Shown: piece after piece, positions 1 through 11,341 of the stretch
Position numbering within the stretch: the stretch's first letter is position 1
Layout: every line of letters begins with the position of its first letter
From: Deltaproteobacteria bacterium
GTDB lineage: Bacteria; Desulfobacterota; DSM-4660; Desulfatiglandales; Desulfatiglandaceae
Length of the DNA: 13,348 bases
Direction of reading: 5' to 3'
Assembly: GCA_019314425.1 (NCBI GenBank)
Contig: JAFCZI010000026.1
Coordinates: 1-13,348, forward strand
Program-made: the position numbers and the translations under genes
The notes under the pieces: model-generated
Told to the model about the DNA's origin: nothing
Databases searched by the model: none
What the model saw: the letters and a program-made list of their open reading frames with translations, nothing else

Positions 1-4
1 AATT

Positions 5-17
5 AAGGTGTCCCCGG
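5..17. repeat. 13-base repeat, left copy (aaggtgtccccgg)
   Basis: The 13-mer aaggtgtccccgg occurs here, again in the same orientation at 764-776, and in reverse complement at 720-732. The match to the 764 copy continues imperfectly for about 22 bases (5-26 versus 764-785). With the inverted copy it brackets the small gene at 28-678. From memory, sequences with a gtgtccccgg core are common dispersed repeats near REP-associated (Y1-type) transposase genes in Proteobacteria. No such transposase is in this window, so that link is inference. Confidence 0.75.
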
Positions 18-27
18 GATACGCCTA

Positions 28-678
28 TTACATGGAATCTAAATCGCTTTCTGAGAAAACTTTCTTCTTACCATCCTTTGTTTCTATTATATATCCGTCA
101 ACACTGTCCACTACATCAGGATGTAAATTGTTCTTGACATAATTCAAGTAGCCACAAGGACCGAATGAACCCCCTGTCATTTTCTTTACAGAAATGATGA
201 TTCTCAACATGACTGTACATATCAAATCTTTGGACGTCTTGTTCTCTATCAAGTGGTCATAAACCTCCATGGCCAGCGAGAAGAACTTGCCAGAATCAGA
301 CGATTTTCCCTTGAAATTGTGAAAGTAGAGATTACTAAGCGTATCCACTATCTTTTGATCGGTAAGGTTAAATTGTCCCTTTTTGTAGCAAACCGCAAAA
401 AAAGATTCAAACGCATATGCAACTGGTTTAGCGCTCGGTTCTTTGAAAATATCGTCATGCTCAGAATGGGGTATCTTTTTTAATTCAGCTCTGAGTCCTT
501 TTTCATCTCGAAGTTTTTCTTGATAGATTTCATTGTCAAGATAACGACATCCTCGATCACACGAAATGTTTTTTAAGCGATTTTCCCCACAGCATTGAGG
601 GCAAACCAATTTATCCAAACCAGGGCAATATCGCTTTGCGATTTTTCCATCGCAGTATCCGCATTTTGGCTTCGGCAT
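28..678 (-). CDS. Hypothetical cysteine-rich (zinc-ribbon-like) protein
   Basis: This is a 216-residue protein of unknown function. Its first 47 residues carry nine cysteines: C6-x2-C9, C18, C26-x2-C29-C30, C40 and C44, within the pattern CGYC...KRYCPGLDKLVCPQCCGENR...CDRGCRYL. That looks like a metal-binding (zinc ribbon) N-terminus; similar short cysteine headers occur in uncharacterised proteins of anaerobes. The rest is probably alpha-helical and has no motif I recognise, no signal peptide and no membrane segment. I chose the ATG at 676-678 because GGGAG lies 7 bases upstream (686-690). The open frame continues to 765, but that part translates the 13-base repeat at 720-732 and is unlikely to be protein. 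The gene is visibly more AT-rich than the operon upstream of it and is bounded by inverted repeat copies, which suggests a separately acquired cassette. It lies downstream of glnD in the same direction, but a function in nitrogen metabolism cannot be assumed. Confidence 0.7.
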   Translation of the reverse strand: MPKPKCGYCDGKIAKRYCPGLDKLVCPQCCGENRLKNISCDRGCRYLDNEIYQEKLRDEKGLRAELKKIPHSEHDDIFKEPSAKPVAYAFESFFAVCYKKGQFNLTDQKIVDTLSNLYFHNFKGKSSDSGKFFSLAMEVYDHLIENKTSKDLICTVMLRIIISVKKMTGGSFGPCGYLNYVKNNLHPDVVDSVDGYIIETKDGKKKVFSESDLDSM

Positions 679-719
679 GCACATGCTCCCATCTTTAGTA
701 AGCAACGAAAAACTGAAAT

Positions 720-776
720 CCGGGGACACCTTACTTATTTTTGAGGATACCTTCAAGAATTTCAAGGTGTCCCCGG
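720..776. repeat. Inverted pair of the 13-base repeat forming a hairpin after glnD
   Basis: The segment 720-732 (ccggggacacctt) is the exact reverse complement of 764-776 (aaggtgtccccgg). They are separated by 31 bases, so the minus-strand transcript leaving glnD could fold a perfect 13-bp GC-rich stem 12 bases after the glnD stop codon. A run of five T follows the stem on the minus strand only after about eight bases, so it is at best a weak intrinsic terminator. It could equally act as a 3' RNA-stabilising structure. It is part of the repeat family also found at 5-17. Confidence 0.6.
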
Positions 777-787
777 AATACCCATAA

Positions 788-3379
788 TCACAACACCGCC
801 AGCAAACGGTGTTGCGTTTCCTCGATCACATCCGGTTCGTACAATTTCTGCCCAAGCGAATCCCGCACATAGAAAACGCCGGTCAATTCTTCCCCGTCAC
901 TGCTGACTTTTGCCGTTCGAATGTCCAGGCCCATAGCAAAGATCACGCATGCCAAATCATACAGCAGACCAACCCTGGCGGTCGAACGAATTTCGATGAG
1001 GGTAAAAAAGTCCGATTCTTCATTGTTGATAATAACTTTTTCCCTGACCGGTCTCCCGTAGGTCTCCGGCATCTGGGTGTCCCTTTTCTCCTGAATCAAA
1101 TGATCCAGTAAAAGACGATCACCCAGGGCTTCGTTCAGGTCGTTTTGCGTTTTGGCCCATTTTTCCGTTTCATGGTAAACGTCCGGCGGATTGGTCACCT
1201 CATAGGTATCAAAAGCCAGGCCGTTTTTTAAAGCGAAGATGCTCGCGGACAACACCGCCATATTGTTCAGGGTGAAGACGCCCGCCATCTTGCTGAACAA
1301 CCCCGGTTTATCGTGAGTGACCTGAATGACTCGGGTGACGGAGGCGTCTTTTCGTTTTTCCAATTTCCATGCATGCTGTTTGTCGCCCAGATTCAACGCC
1401 AGGGAAAAATGGACCGTCATGTCTGCAAGCGAGGTGTTCAGGATATACCGGGAAGACACCTGGTAAATCAGTTGATGCACTTTTTCTTTCTCAAAATCGA
1501 AAGACAGGATTTCCCGAATGCGTTCCCGTTTGATCTCGATCTTCTGGGTGGCGTCCGGAGATGCCAGTGTGCCCCCTTCCAATATGTGTTGAACCTTGTG
1601 GAACAGCTCCGCCAGGAGCATGATTTTCCAGTCGCTTCGGGCCATGGGGCCGGTGGCAAAACTGTCCGCGATGGTCAGCAGAAAAAGCATTTTCAATAGC
1701 TGCCGATCCTGAATGGACTGGGCCACCTGAACACAGGTCTTCTCGTCCCGAAGATCCCTGCGCTGAGCAATGTGGGGCAGCAGGAGGTGATGCTTAACCA
1801 GAAATGAGATGGCCTCAACGGAGGCTTTCTCAAACCCCAGTCGCCCCAGAATCACGGGGACCAATCGGAAACCCCGTTCGCAATGTTCTTCCCCGTATCC
1901 TTTTCCGATATCGTGCAGTAGTGCCGCCAGAAAAAGCCGGGGAGGATTTTCGATCTCCTCGAAAACAGCTCTGAAAACAGGCCACCTTTCATCATAGATT
2001 CCCTTTGAAATTTCGTTGATCACGTCGACGGTTTTCAAGGAATGCAAGTCCACGGTCATCACATGGTAAAACCCGAACTGGGGCAGGTTCCTGATTTTCC
2101 TGAATTCGGGGATAAACAGACTGATGAGCCCAATCTCAAGGGCCAACCGAATGATTTCAGGGTTTTGAGGCTTCAAAATCAGCTCCAGGAACAAGGCTCT
2201 TCCCTCGGCCGATGGGATAAGGGCTTTCCGTTTCCGGCTGATAATTTCTTTGGCTTCCCAGATAAACCCGGAGCCCAGAAAAAGGCCTCTTTTGTTGGCT
2301 TCCTTAAACCCCCGCAGGAGCACCAGGGGATCTTTTTCCGAAAGCACCCCTTCGCCCAGGACAATATTTCCTTTCCGGACCACAAATTCAGAAGGGAGAT
2401 CTTTTTGGACCGACTCTATGGGGGCCGGATCAATCATGTCCAGCATTTTCACCTGAAATCCTTCATGCCGGTACCGAATCCTGTTCAAATGAAGGTATAC
2501 GTCCCGCATGAGCTTTTCAGGGCCGGAGATACGGGGTTCGTCCTCATAGCCGAGAACTTTTGAGATCTGATCCTGGTAGGAAAGCCTGAGGCTATCCTCT
2601 TTTCGATGGAGCAACCAGTGAAGGTGGTTGCGAACCTTCAGGAGAAAACTTCGGCTGACCCCCAGCTTCCGTACCTCAAAATGGTCGAAAGCCGCAAACC
2701 GCTTTATCTGACTCAGGTGTTCGCAATCGAACCAGATCCGGGCCATCCAGGCCATGAGATGAATGTCTCGAAGCCCCCCCAGGCCCTCTTTCAGGTCCGG
2801 CTCCACGAAACAGCTTTCCCCCTTATTTCGGTTGGCGCGTTCTCGCCTTGAAATGAGAAATTTCCCCAGCAGAGAATCTTTCTCCCGGGCCATGCGGGAC
2901 CAGAAGGCCTCCTTATAGAGCCTGTAGAAGGACCGGGATCCCAGCAGAAAACGGCTGTCCACCAGAGATGTGAGCATCCTGAAATCCCCCATGGCCAGGC
3001 GGATACACTCCTGATAAGTCAGGATGGAATACCCCACATCCAGCTTGGCATCCCAAAGGGGGTAAAGGGCATGGCGGATGACCTCCTCCATTTGAGGGGG
3101 TAACTCACCCTGATGAATCACCACCAGGTCCACATCCGATCCCAGGCAAAGTTCCCGCCGCCCATAACCGCCCAGGGCCGCCACCGACATTGCGCCTTCC
3201 CCACCGGTCAGGTTTCCCCGGGGGAATCCAGCCATTACAAAAAGATCCCGAATAAACCGATCCATCACATCGGCATATCGATGGGAAAATCCAAGGCCGG
3301 ATTCAGACGGTAGCCCTTTCGCAGCCAGTGCATCTCTTTCTGAACAAAATGCCTTGACCCTTGTATGCGATCCGTTCAA
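788..3379 (-). CDS. glnD: GlnD, bifunctional PII uridylyltransferase / uridylyl-removing enzyme
   Basis: GlnD adds UMP to a tyrosine of PII when glutamine is low and removes it when glutamine is high. In an 863-residue reading the domain order is classic. A nucleotidyltransferase domain has the motif GGYGRRELCLGSDVD at about 70-84, with the metal-binding aspartates. A GlnD-type linker follows (EPDLKEGLGGLRDIH). An HD phosphohydrolase domain carries LHDIGKG at about 488-494 and a downstream HH pair at about 530. Two C-terminal ACT domains (about 683-760 and 792-863) sense glutamine. Length is close to the E. coli protein (about 890). The start is inferred: the longest frame opens with TTG at 3442 inside glnB, but TTG at 3377-3379 has AGGA 8 bases upstream, overlapping the glnB stop, and leaves a 10-base gap after glnB. 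An ATT or a later start cannot be excluded. It is the last gene of the operon, directly after its substrate gene. Confidence 0.93.
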   Translation of the reverse strand: MNGSHTRVKAFCSERDALAAKGLPSESGLGFSHRYADVMDRFIRDLFVMAGFPRGNLTGGEGAMSVAALGGYGRRELCLGSDVDLVVIHQGELPPQMEEVIRHALYPLWDAKLDVGYSILTYQECIRLAMGDFRMLTSLVDSRFLLGSRSFYRLYKEAFWSRMAREKDSLLGKFLISRRERANRNKGESCFVEPDLKEGLGGLRDIHLMAWMARIWFDCEHLSQIKRFAAFDHFEVRKLGVSRSFLLKVRNHLHWLLHRKEDSLRLSYQDQISKVLGYEDEPRISGPEKLMRDVYLHLNRIRYRHEGFQVKMLDMIDPAPIESVQKDLPSEFVVRKGNIVLGEGVLSEKDPLVLLRGFKEANKRGLFLGSGFIWEAKEIISRKRKALIPSAEGRALFLELILKPQNPEIIRLALEIGLISLFIPEFRKIRNLPQFGFYHVMTVDLHSLKTVDVINEISKGIYDERWPVFRAVFEEIENPPRLFLAALLHDIGKGYGEEHCERGFRLVPVILGRLGFEKASVEAISFLVKHHLLLPHIAQRRDLRDEKTCVQVAQSIQDRQLLKMLFLLTIADSFATGPMARSDWKIMLLAELFHKVQHILEGGTLASPDATQKIEIKRERIREILSFDFEKEKVHQLIYQVSSRYILNTSLADMTVHFSLALNLGDKQHAWKLEKRKDASVTRVIQVTHDKPGLFSKMAGVFTLNNMAVLSASIFALKNGLAFDTYEVTNPPDVYHETEKWAKTQNDLNEALGDRLLLDHLIQEKRDTQMPETYGRPVREKVIINNEESDFFTLIEIRSTARVGLLYDLACVIFAMGLDIRTAKVSSDGEELTGVFYVRDSLGQKLYEPDVIEETQHRLLAVL

Positions 3380-3389
3380 AATGGTTGTC

Positions 3390-6372
<2,983 letters not shown>

Positions 6373-6376
<4 letters not shown>

Positions 6377-7872
6377 TTCTCGCTACCATTCTTCATATAA
6401 TCCAGATGTACCAGGCAATCAGTGCGTCCCACCAGTTCCTTCAAACTTTTCATGCCCAGTTTCTTCAAAATGCGGATGAGCTCTTTTCGCCAGGCCAGAA
6501 ACAGGTTCAGAATCCGCTGGGTGCCCCATTCCACCTCGATCAGGTTCATCAATTCAGCGTCCGTGGAGGCAATGCCCCTGGCGCAGCCCCGTCCGCTCTC
6601 GCAGTTATGACACCGGATGCACTCTAGCGCCACCAGGTCCGCCGTTCCCGTGCAGACCCCGTCGGCGCCCAGGGCAATGGTCTTGGCCACATCGTGGGGC
6701 GTTCGAATCCCGCCGCTGGCGATGACCGTTATTTTATCCCGCACCCCCTCTTCCGTTAAAAACCGATGGACTTTGGGTAGGGCGTATTCAATGGGCATGG
6801 CGATGTTTTTCTTGGCAATGTCGGGCGCCGCCCCCGTACCGCCGTAGCTGCCGTCCAGATGGATGATGTGGGCGCCGGCGTAATAGCTCCCCACCGCCAC
6901 CATATCCACGTCCGTGGGCGTTGAAACCTTCACGGAAACCAGGGCCTTGGGGTTGATGGCCTTGATCCAGTCCACATGTTTTTTGTGGTCTTCCACCGAA
7001 TACACGCTGTGAAAGGGAAAGGGGGAAAAAAGAGGATAACCCACTACCGCTTCCCGCATGCGGGCCACGCCGGGGGTCACTTTGTCTCCCAGGAGATGCC
7101 CGCCCAGCCCCGGTTTGGCCCCCTGGGCATACTTGAATTCAACGATCTTGACGCGCTGAAGCGTCTCTTCACGCACCCCGAAAAGCCCGGTGGCCACCTG
7201 TGTAATCACGTGATCATCGTAGGGCTTGAGTTCATCGGGATATCCCCCTTCGCCGGTGCAGCAAAAGGTGCCCAGGGCTTTGGCCGCCTTCATTCGGCTG
7301 AGCATGGTGTTGATGCTCACGGAGCCGTAGCTCATGCCGCCGCCGTAAAAAGGGACCTGGGTCCTGGCCTGATAGGCGTTGTCATTACGCCGGTTCAGAA
7401 GGACACCCAGGTCCATTTCATCATCGTCCCACGTAGCCGATCCGATTTTGCTTTTCCTAAACGCAATGCGCAGCTTGTCAAACCCCCCATCGGAATCGCC
7501 GATTTTGTATTCGAGACCCTTTTCAGGGACTTGACCGAATTCCGCCATATGCCAGGTGCTGGCCAGCAGATCCGGCGGCCATCGGCGGTCTCCTAACACT
7601 TCAAAAACAGGATTTCTTTTTAAGCTGAGGGCCTGCTCCGGACAGACGTCAATACAGGGTTTTTCACAGTCTTTGCCCACACAGCGATAGGCGTTTTCCA
7701 CCATCACCCGGCCCCTTCGGACCACATGTACCTCGTAAGGGCATATTTCCACACATTTACCGCAGGCGATACAGGCACGGGTCCGGTTCAATCGGTACTT
7801 CCCGATGGGATTCCTGAATCGGGAAGGTGTGCGTTTTACTTCAGGCAACTGGAATGATTCCGAATTATTCAA
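6373..7872 (-). CDS. gltB: Ferredoxin-fused FMN glutamate synthase catalytic subunit
   Basis: This 499-residue protein (with the start chosen here) is the catalytic glutamate synthase domain of the archaeal/anaerobe type, which combines 2-oxoglutarate with amidotransferase-derived ammonia. The N-terminus carries a two-cluster ferredoxin: C34-x2-C37-x2-C40-x3-C44 and C64, C69, C73, C77. The FMN barrel follows with GGGMSYGSVS (about 177-186), GAKPGLGGHL (about 251-260), DGSYGGTGAAP (about 340-350), IASGGIRT, and the cluster motif CIRCHNCESGRGC (about 418-430). All substrate and cofactor signatures are intact. The longest frame begins at 7932, overlapping the upstream gene by 68 bases. TTG at 7870-7872, with AGGAGG 9 bases before it, is better placed and gives an 8-base overlap (TTGAATAA). 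No NAD(P)H-binding GltD subunit is present, so reduced ferredoxin or an iron-sulfur partner is the likely donor. Confidence 0.92.
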
Positions 7873-9259
7873 GTTCAAAGTCCTCCTCAACCGCTCCCAT
7901 GGCGCCAAAGGTTTCCCGGTCCAACTGTTCAAAGAACATGGCGCGGCCCACCTCTCCGCGCAGGCGACGTACCTCCCGGATTCCCATGGCGCCCATCACT
8001 TCCAGAAGCTGGTTATGCCAGGCCCCCACAAGATTAACAACCCTGCCGGCCGTCCATTTCGCTGAAGCATCCTGGATATCCACCGGGCATGAGAGCCCCT
8101 TTTCACACCGCCGGCACATGCGGCACTCAAGGGCAATCAGCATGGGGAAATCCATAAAAACACCGTCGGCCCCACAGATGATCGCCTTGGCCACATGTTC
8201 GGCCATAGAAATCCCGCCACTGGCCAGAAGGGTGATATTGTCCCTGATCCCCGCCTCAACCAGCTTGAGGTGTACGGACCGGATGCCGTCTTTCAGGAAG
8301 TCCGCGCCGTCAAAAGCACGGCCCCGGAAATTGGCTTCCAGATGAATGATGGAAACGCCGGCTTCCGCCAGTTGTTGCGCTTTTTCTTCCATACCCCCGG
8401 CCATGGGAATTTTCATGGTGATTAAGGGCGCTGGATCGGAAGTGCTTAGATGCTTCACGCTTTCACGCCAGTCATCATCAAAGCTCAATTCCACCATGCG
8501 AGATCTCTCGGGCAGCTTTTCCAACACTGCCCGATTCGATGCCATGGACGGCAAAAGCCACGGGTTGTATTCTTCCGGTATGGCGGTCAGCTTTTCCACG
8601 GGGAGTGAAAAGAACGTCCCCAGGATTTTGGCCGCTTTGGCCCAGCCTGTGAGCGTTTTTTCGCTGATCGCCCCGAACATGGGCATTTTGAACATGATGG
8701 GCAAGGGGATATCCACCAACAAAGGATCGTCTCCCTCCAGATTGCCGTCCCGATTGAACACCAGATGATCCGGCGTTTTCCCGAGATCAATGGCGGTGCT
8801 GATATATTCCCGGCCATGGATCCCGTCGCGGGTGGGTCTCACAATCTCCGACATATCGGTCCAGATGGCGTCGAAACCGGGTCCGCTGAAAGGCCCCGGA
8901 TAACCGGCCCCGGAAACGGGAATTTTCCCGCTGTCTGACTGAGACCACAGGCTGGCGATAACGTTAGGAGACCAGTGTTCATCCCCCATGGCCATGAATT
9001 CGGGGTTAATGGATTTATGAATCAGCTCCTTGGGGCATCCCTGCACACAGCGCAGACAATTCATGCACTCATTGTCAATGGATTCCACCATATGCCTGGC
9101 ATCTAGCCCCCGATGGTCATAAACGCCGTAAACGCATTTTGTTTTGACGCAAACCGCGCATTTCAAACAGCCTTCCTCCCAGGCAATGATGCCCGATTCG
9201 GTTACAGGCTGAAAACGGCGGGGGACGCTTTGGGTATGGATCACATATTTGGACGGCAT
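7865..9259 (-). CDS. Divergent ferredoxin/FMN glutamate synthase-like protein, probable electron-transfer role
   Basis: This 464-residue protein is a paralogue of the glutamate synthase catalytic subunit next to it. It has an N-terminal two-cluster ferredoxin (C31, C34, C37, C42 and C65, C68, C71, C75), then a barrel with ASGGISMAEHVAKAI (about 346-360) and GADGVFMD, and a C-terminal cluster motif ECRMCRRCEKGLSC (C379, C382, C385, C391). Compared with the neighbour it lacks the GGGMSYGS loop (here MPMFGAISEKT), the KPGLGG loop, and the DGSYGGTGA loop (here LEANFRGRAF). The parts that handle 2-oxoglutarate and ammonia are therefore missing or changed while the phosphate-binding and iron-sulfur parts remain. 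Glutamate synthesis by it alone is unlikely; an electron carrier or a partner for MetF/MetV or the synthase is my inference. The start ATG at 9257-9259 has AGGGGG 7 bases upstream and lies 11 bases after the metF stop. The frame extends to 9343, but that part overlaps metF. Confidence 0.85.
   Translation of the reverse strand: MPSKYVIHTQSVPRRFQPVTESGIIAWEEGCLKCAVCVKTKCVYGVYDHRGLDARHMVESIDNECMNCLRCVQGCPKELIHKSINPEFMAMGDEHWSPNVIASLWSQSDSGKIPVSGAGYPGPFSGPGFDAIWTDMSEIVRPTRDGIHGREYISTAIDLGKTPDHLVFNRDGNLEGDDPLLVDIPLPIMFKMPMFGAISEKTLTGWAKAAKILGTFFSLPVEKLTAIPEEYNPWLLPSMASNRAVLEKLPERSRMVELSFDDDWRESVKHLSTSDPAPLITMKIPMAGGMEEKAQQLAEAGVSIIHLEANFRGRAFDGADFLKDGIRSVHLKLVEAGIRDNITLLASGGISMAEHVAKAIICGADGVFMDFPMLIALECRMCRRCEKGLSCPVDIQDASAKWTAGRVVNLVGAWHNQLLEVMGAMGIREVRRLRGEVGRAMFFEQLDRETFGAMGAVEEDFELE
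7882..7888 (-). promoter_or_regulatory. Strong ribosome binding site (GAGGAGG) inside the upstream gene's end
   Basis: GAGGAGG on the minus strand sits within the last codons of the FMN paralogue and is 9 bases before TTG at 7872 (3 bases before another TTG at 7878). It argues for a TTG start at 7872 and tight translational coupling of the two FMN/ferredoxin genes. Confidence 0.6.
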
Positions 9260-9270
9260 AACGAAACCCC

Positions 9271-10203
9271 CTACGCCCTGTCCGGGGCCGGTCTGGGATG
9301 CAGCCCCGCCCGTTTGACAATTTCGCCCACGGCCTCTTCCCATTCAATGGCCATGATATGTACGCCGCTCACGCCGTTAAGCTCTTTTAACCGCAAAATG
9401 GTTTCCACGCAGATGTTGGTCCCTTCCTCCCGCTGTTTATCCTTTTTAACCCCTTCCATCCGTTTGATCACATCATCGGGAATATCCATGCCGGCCACTC
9501 TGGTTTTCATATATCTGGCCATGCCCGCCGACTTGATGGGGGTTACACCACCCAGGATAAAAACTTTTTCGGTCAACCCCTTGTCTGCGGCCATGGAAAG
9601 CCAGGATTCAAAGCGGTCCAGGTTGTAGATGCACTGGGTCTGAATAAAGTCGGCCCCGGCCTTGATCTTTTTGGCCAGCCGAACGACCCTGAACCCCAGG
9701 GGGTCCGCAAAAGGATTGGCGGCAGCACCAATAAACATGTCGGGCTTGTGGTCCAGGAGGTCGCCTCCCAGAATAGCACCGTCGTCCCGCATCCCTTTGA
9801 CCGCCTGAATAAACTGGATGGAATCCAGATCGAAGACGCCCAACGCCTGGGACTGATTACCGAAAATCTGATGGTCGCCGGAAAGACATAGCACATTGCA
9901 AATGCCTAAGGCTGAAGCGCCCAGGATGTCCGATTGAAGCGAGATGCGGTTCCGGTCCCGGACCACCATCTGCAATACCGGATCCAGCCCGGCTGTTTTG
10001 AGCAGCGCACAGGCGGCAAGGCTTGACATGCGGACAATGGCGGTCTGATTGTCGGTTACGTTCACCGCATCGACCATGCCCCGCAATAATTCGCCCTTTT
10101 TCAATATCACCTGCGCATCCGCACCCTTCGGGGGGCCGCACTCCGCTGTTACGGCAAATTGACCTTGAACAAGAACGTTTTTTAGCTGGCTTTCATGGCT
10201 CAC
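9271..10203 (-). CDS. metF: Methylenetetrahydrofolate reductase, MetF
   Basis: This 310-residue FAD-dependent enzyme reduces 5,10-methylene-THF to 5-methyl-THF. Visible family features are the catalytic-acid region AECGPPKG with Glu21 (matching the FEFFPP-type motif), VTDNQTA (about 49-55), the flavin-contacting VRDRNRISLQ (about 81-90), LSGDH (107-111, the GD motif after strand 4), FIGAAANPF (157-165) and FIQTQCIYNLDRF (about 186-198, with the substrate glutamine). Length is typical of the short bacterial form with no NADPH-regulatory extension. It starts with GTG at 10201-10203, overlapping the metV stop by 4 bases, with GGAGG about 10 bases upstream. In acetogens MetF works with the iron-sulfur subunit MetV, encoded here immediately before it. 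The enzyme fits the methyl branch of the Wood-Ljungdahl pathway or methionine synthesis; its presence in a nitrogen operon is unusual to me. Confidence 0.94.
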   Translation of the reverse strand: MSHESQLKNVLVQGQFAVTAECGPPKGADAQVILKKGELLRGMVDAVNVTDNQTAIVRMSSLAACALLKTAGLDPVLQMVVRDRNRISLQSDILGASALGICNVLCLSGDHQIFGNQSQALGVFDLDSIQFIQAVKGMRDDGAILGGDLLDHKPDMFIGAAANPFADPLGFRVVRLAKKIKAGADFIQTQCIYNLDRFESWLSMAADKGLTEKVFILGGVTPIKSAGMARYMKTRVAGMDIPDDVIKRMEGVKKDKQREEGTNICVETILRLKELNGVSGVHIMAIEWEEAVGEIVKRAGLHPRPAPDRA

Positions 10204-10868
10204 TTTTGCTGATCCTCCCTCACAATCTTTCTGGGGCCCCCACCCTGTTTTTTAGACCAGTCCCTGGGGGGGTAAATATCTTCCAGCCGGTCCAGTGCGC
10301 CGAATTTGTCCAACCGATCGACGATCTGTTGCCAGGCGCACGGGATATCCGGGTTCACTTCGCACCGGCCGTCCACGGACCCGCCGCACGGGCCGTTTAG
10401 GATCTGCTTGGGGCAGCGGGCCAGCGGACAAATGCCGCCGAAATGGTAGAGCATGCAATCCCCGCATCCCAGACAGGTTTCCGCCCAGACCCCCTGGGCC
10501 TTTGTTTCTCCTAAGAATTCGGTGTTGAGTCCGGGGATGATCGGCACTTCCGGGTACATCTCCGCCACGGCCTGAACCCCCGCCCCGCACCCCATTGAAA
10601 GCACCGCATCGTAGGGGGCAATGACGTTGTCCAGTTGAATCACAAACTCCATCACGCATTGCCGATCCAGGGTCATTTCCTCAATGGTGACATGCTCATC
10701 ATTCATCCGGGCCGCCATACGCAGGGCCGATGCCAGCATGGCGGTTTCCTTTTCACCGCCTGCCGCACACTCGGCAACACATGAGCCGCAGCCCAACACC
10801 AGTATCCGCTTGTATGGAGCGATCATTCCCCTGATCTCTTCAACAGGCTTTTGTTCTCCTGTGATCAT
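10200..10868 (-). CDS. metV: MetV, iron-sulfur subunit of methylene-THF reductase
   Basis: This 222-residue protein matches the MetV/MTHFR C-terminal zinc/iron-sulfur family. The signature is CLGCGDCML (C132, C135, C138), GICPLARCPK (C147, C152), NGPCGGSVDGRCEV (C161, C169) and a final cysteine in CAW (C177). An N-terminal half contains GCGSCVAEC (C27, C30, C34) and GCGAG, a small nucleotide-fold-like region. MetV passes electrons to the MetF flavin in acetogenic and sulfate-reducing anaerobes. It overlaps the upstream mvhD-like gene by 4 bases (ATGA) and metF by 4 bases (GTGA), so a 1:1:1 complex is plausible. No NADH- or NADPH-binding subunit (such as RnfC2) is encoded nearby, so the electron source must be ferredoxin, the MvhD-like protein, or the FMN/ferredoxin paralogue downstream. 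Confidence 0.9.
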   Translation of the reverse strand: MITGEQKPVEEIRGMIAPYKRILVLGCGSCVAECAAGGEKETAMLASALRMAARMNDEHVTIEEMTLDRQCVMEFVIQLDNVIAPYDAVLSMGCGAGVQAVAEMYPEVPIIPGLNTEFLGETKAQGVWAETCLGCGDCMLYHFGGICPLARCPKQILNGPCGGSVDGRCEVNPDIPCAWQQIVDRLDKFGALDRLEDIYPPRDWSKKQGGGPRKIVREDQQK

Positions 10869-11341
10869 ATCCCTTTCTCCTCGTCGTTTAGGGTCTCAGG
10901 ACCCAGCGCGGGCGACGGCCCCATGGACGAAACCCTGTCCATGATCTCTCGGGCCAGAACAGCCAGGGGCCTGGGGTTTTCTTTTGAACAGACGATCAGC
11001 CCCACCCGTTCCCTTTCAAGACCGATACTTTCAATGATCAATTTCGTCCTTTCGATCCGCTTTTTTGCCCTCAGATTCCCTTCAAAATTGCGGCAGGCGC
11101 CTTCGGGACAGGTGATCACATAAGCAGCGTCGGCAAATTCTTCCAAGGCCCGGAGCAGATGAACCGGTTCCACTCTTCCACTGCAAGGCATGGGAAAGAA
11201 TGAAACAGCCTCGCCAAAAGCCTCTTCCAGGGCCTGTCGATCCTTCTCTCGGCTTTCAGGAACATTCCGGCAATAAAAAAGCGCCAATTTGCGCCTCTTC
11301 CCGTTTATCATTTTCTGGATAAATCCTTTCTTTTCGGCCAT
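10865..11341 (-). CDS. mvhD: MvhD/FrhD-family iron-sulfur electron-transfer protein
   Basis: This 158-residue protein matches the small [2Fe-2S] MvhD (hydrogenase delta) family, which connects hydrogenases or dehydrogenases to heterodisulfide reductase HdrABC. Matching stretches are PMPCSGRVEPVHLLRALEEF (C53), VITCPEGACRNFEGN (C78, C83) and RAKKRIERTKLIIESIGLERERV. The family's N-terminal C-C-x2-C segment is only partly kept (FYCRNVPES, C24), so one usual ligand seems to be missing or replaced, perhaps by C118. No hdrA, hdrB or hdrC and no hydrogenase genes are in the window. MetFV-MvhD-Hdr sets are known from acetogens such as Moorella, which supports a role as electron carrier to MetV. The start ATG at 11339-11341 has no clear ribosome binding site in front because a heptad repeat occupies the gap to glnA, so its translation may depend on coupling or repeat structure. 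Confidence 0.85.
   Translation of the reverse strand: MAEKKGFIQKMINGKRRKLALFYCRNVPESREKDRQALEEAFGEAVSFFPMPCSGRVEPVHLLRALEEFADAAYVITCPEGACRNFEGNLRAKKRIERTKLIIESIGLERERVGLIVCSKENPRPLAVLAREIMDRVSSMGPSPALGPETLNDEEKGI

Noticed and set aside
679..765. An upstream extension of the small cysteine-rich protein by 29 residues.
   Set aside because: The extension translates the 13-base repeat at 720-732 and has no better ribosome binding site than the internal ATG at 678.
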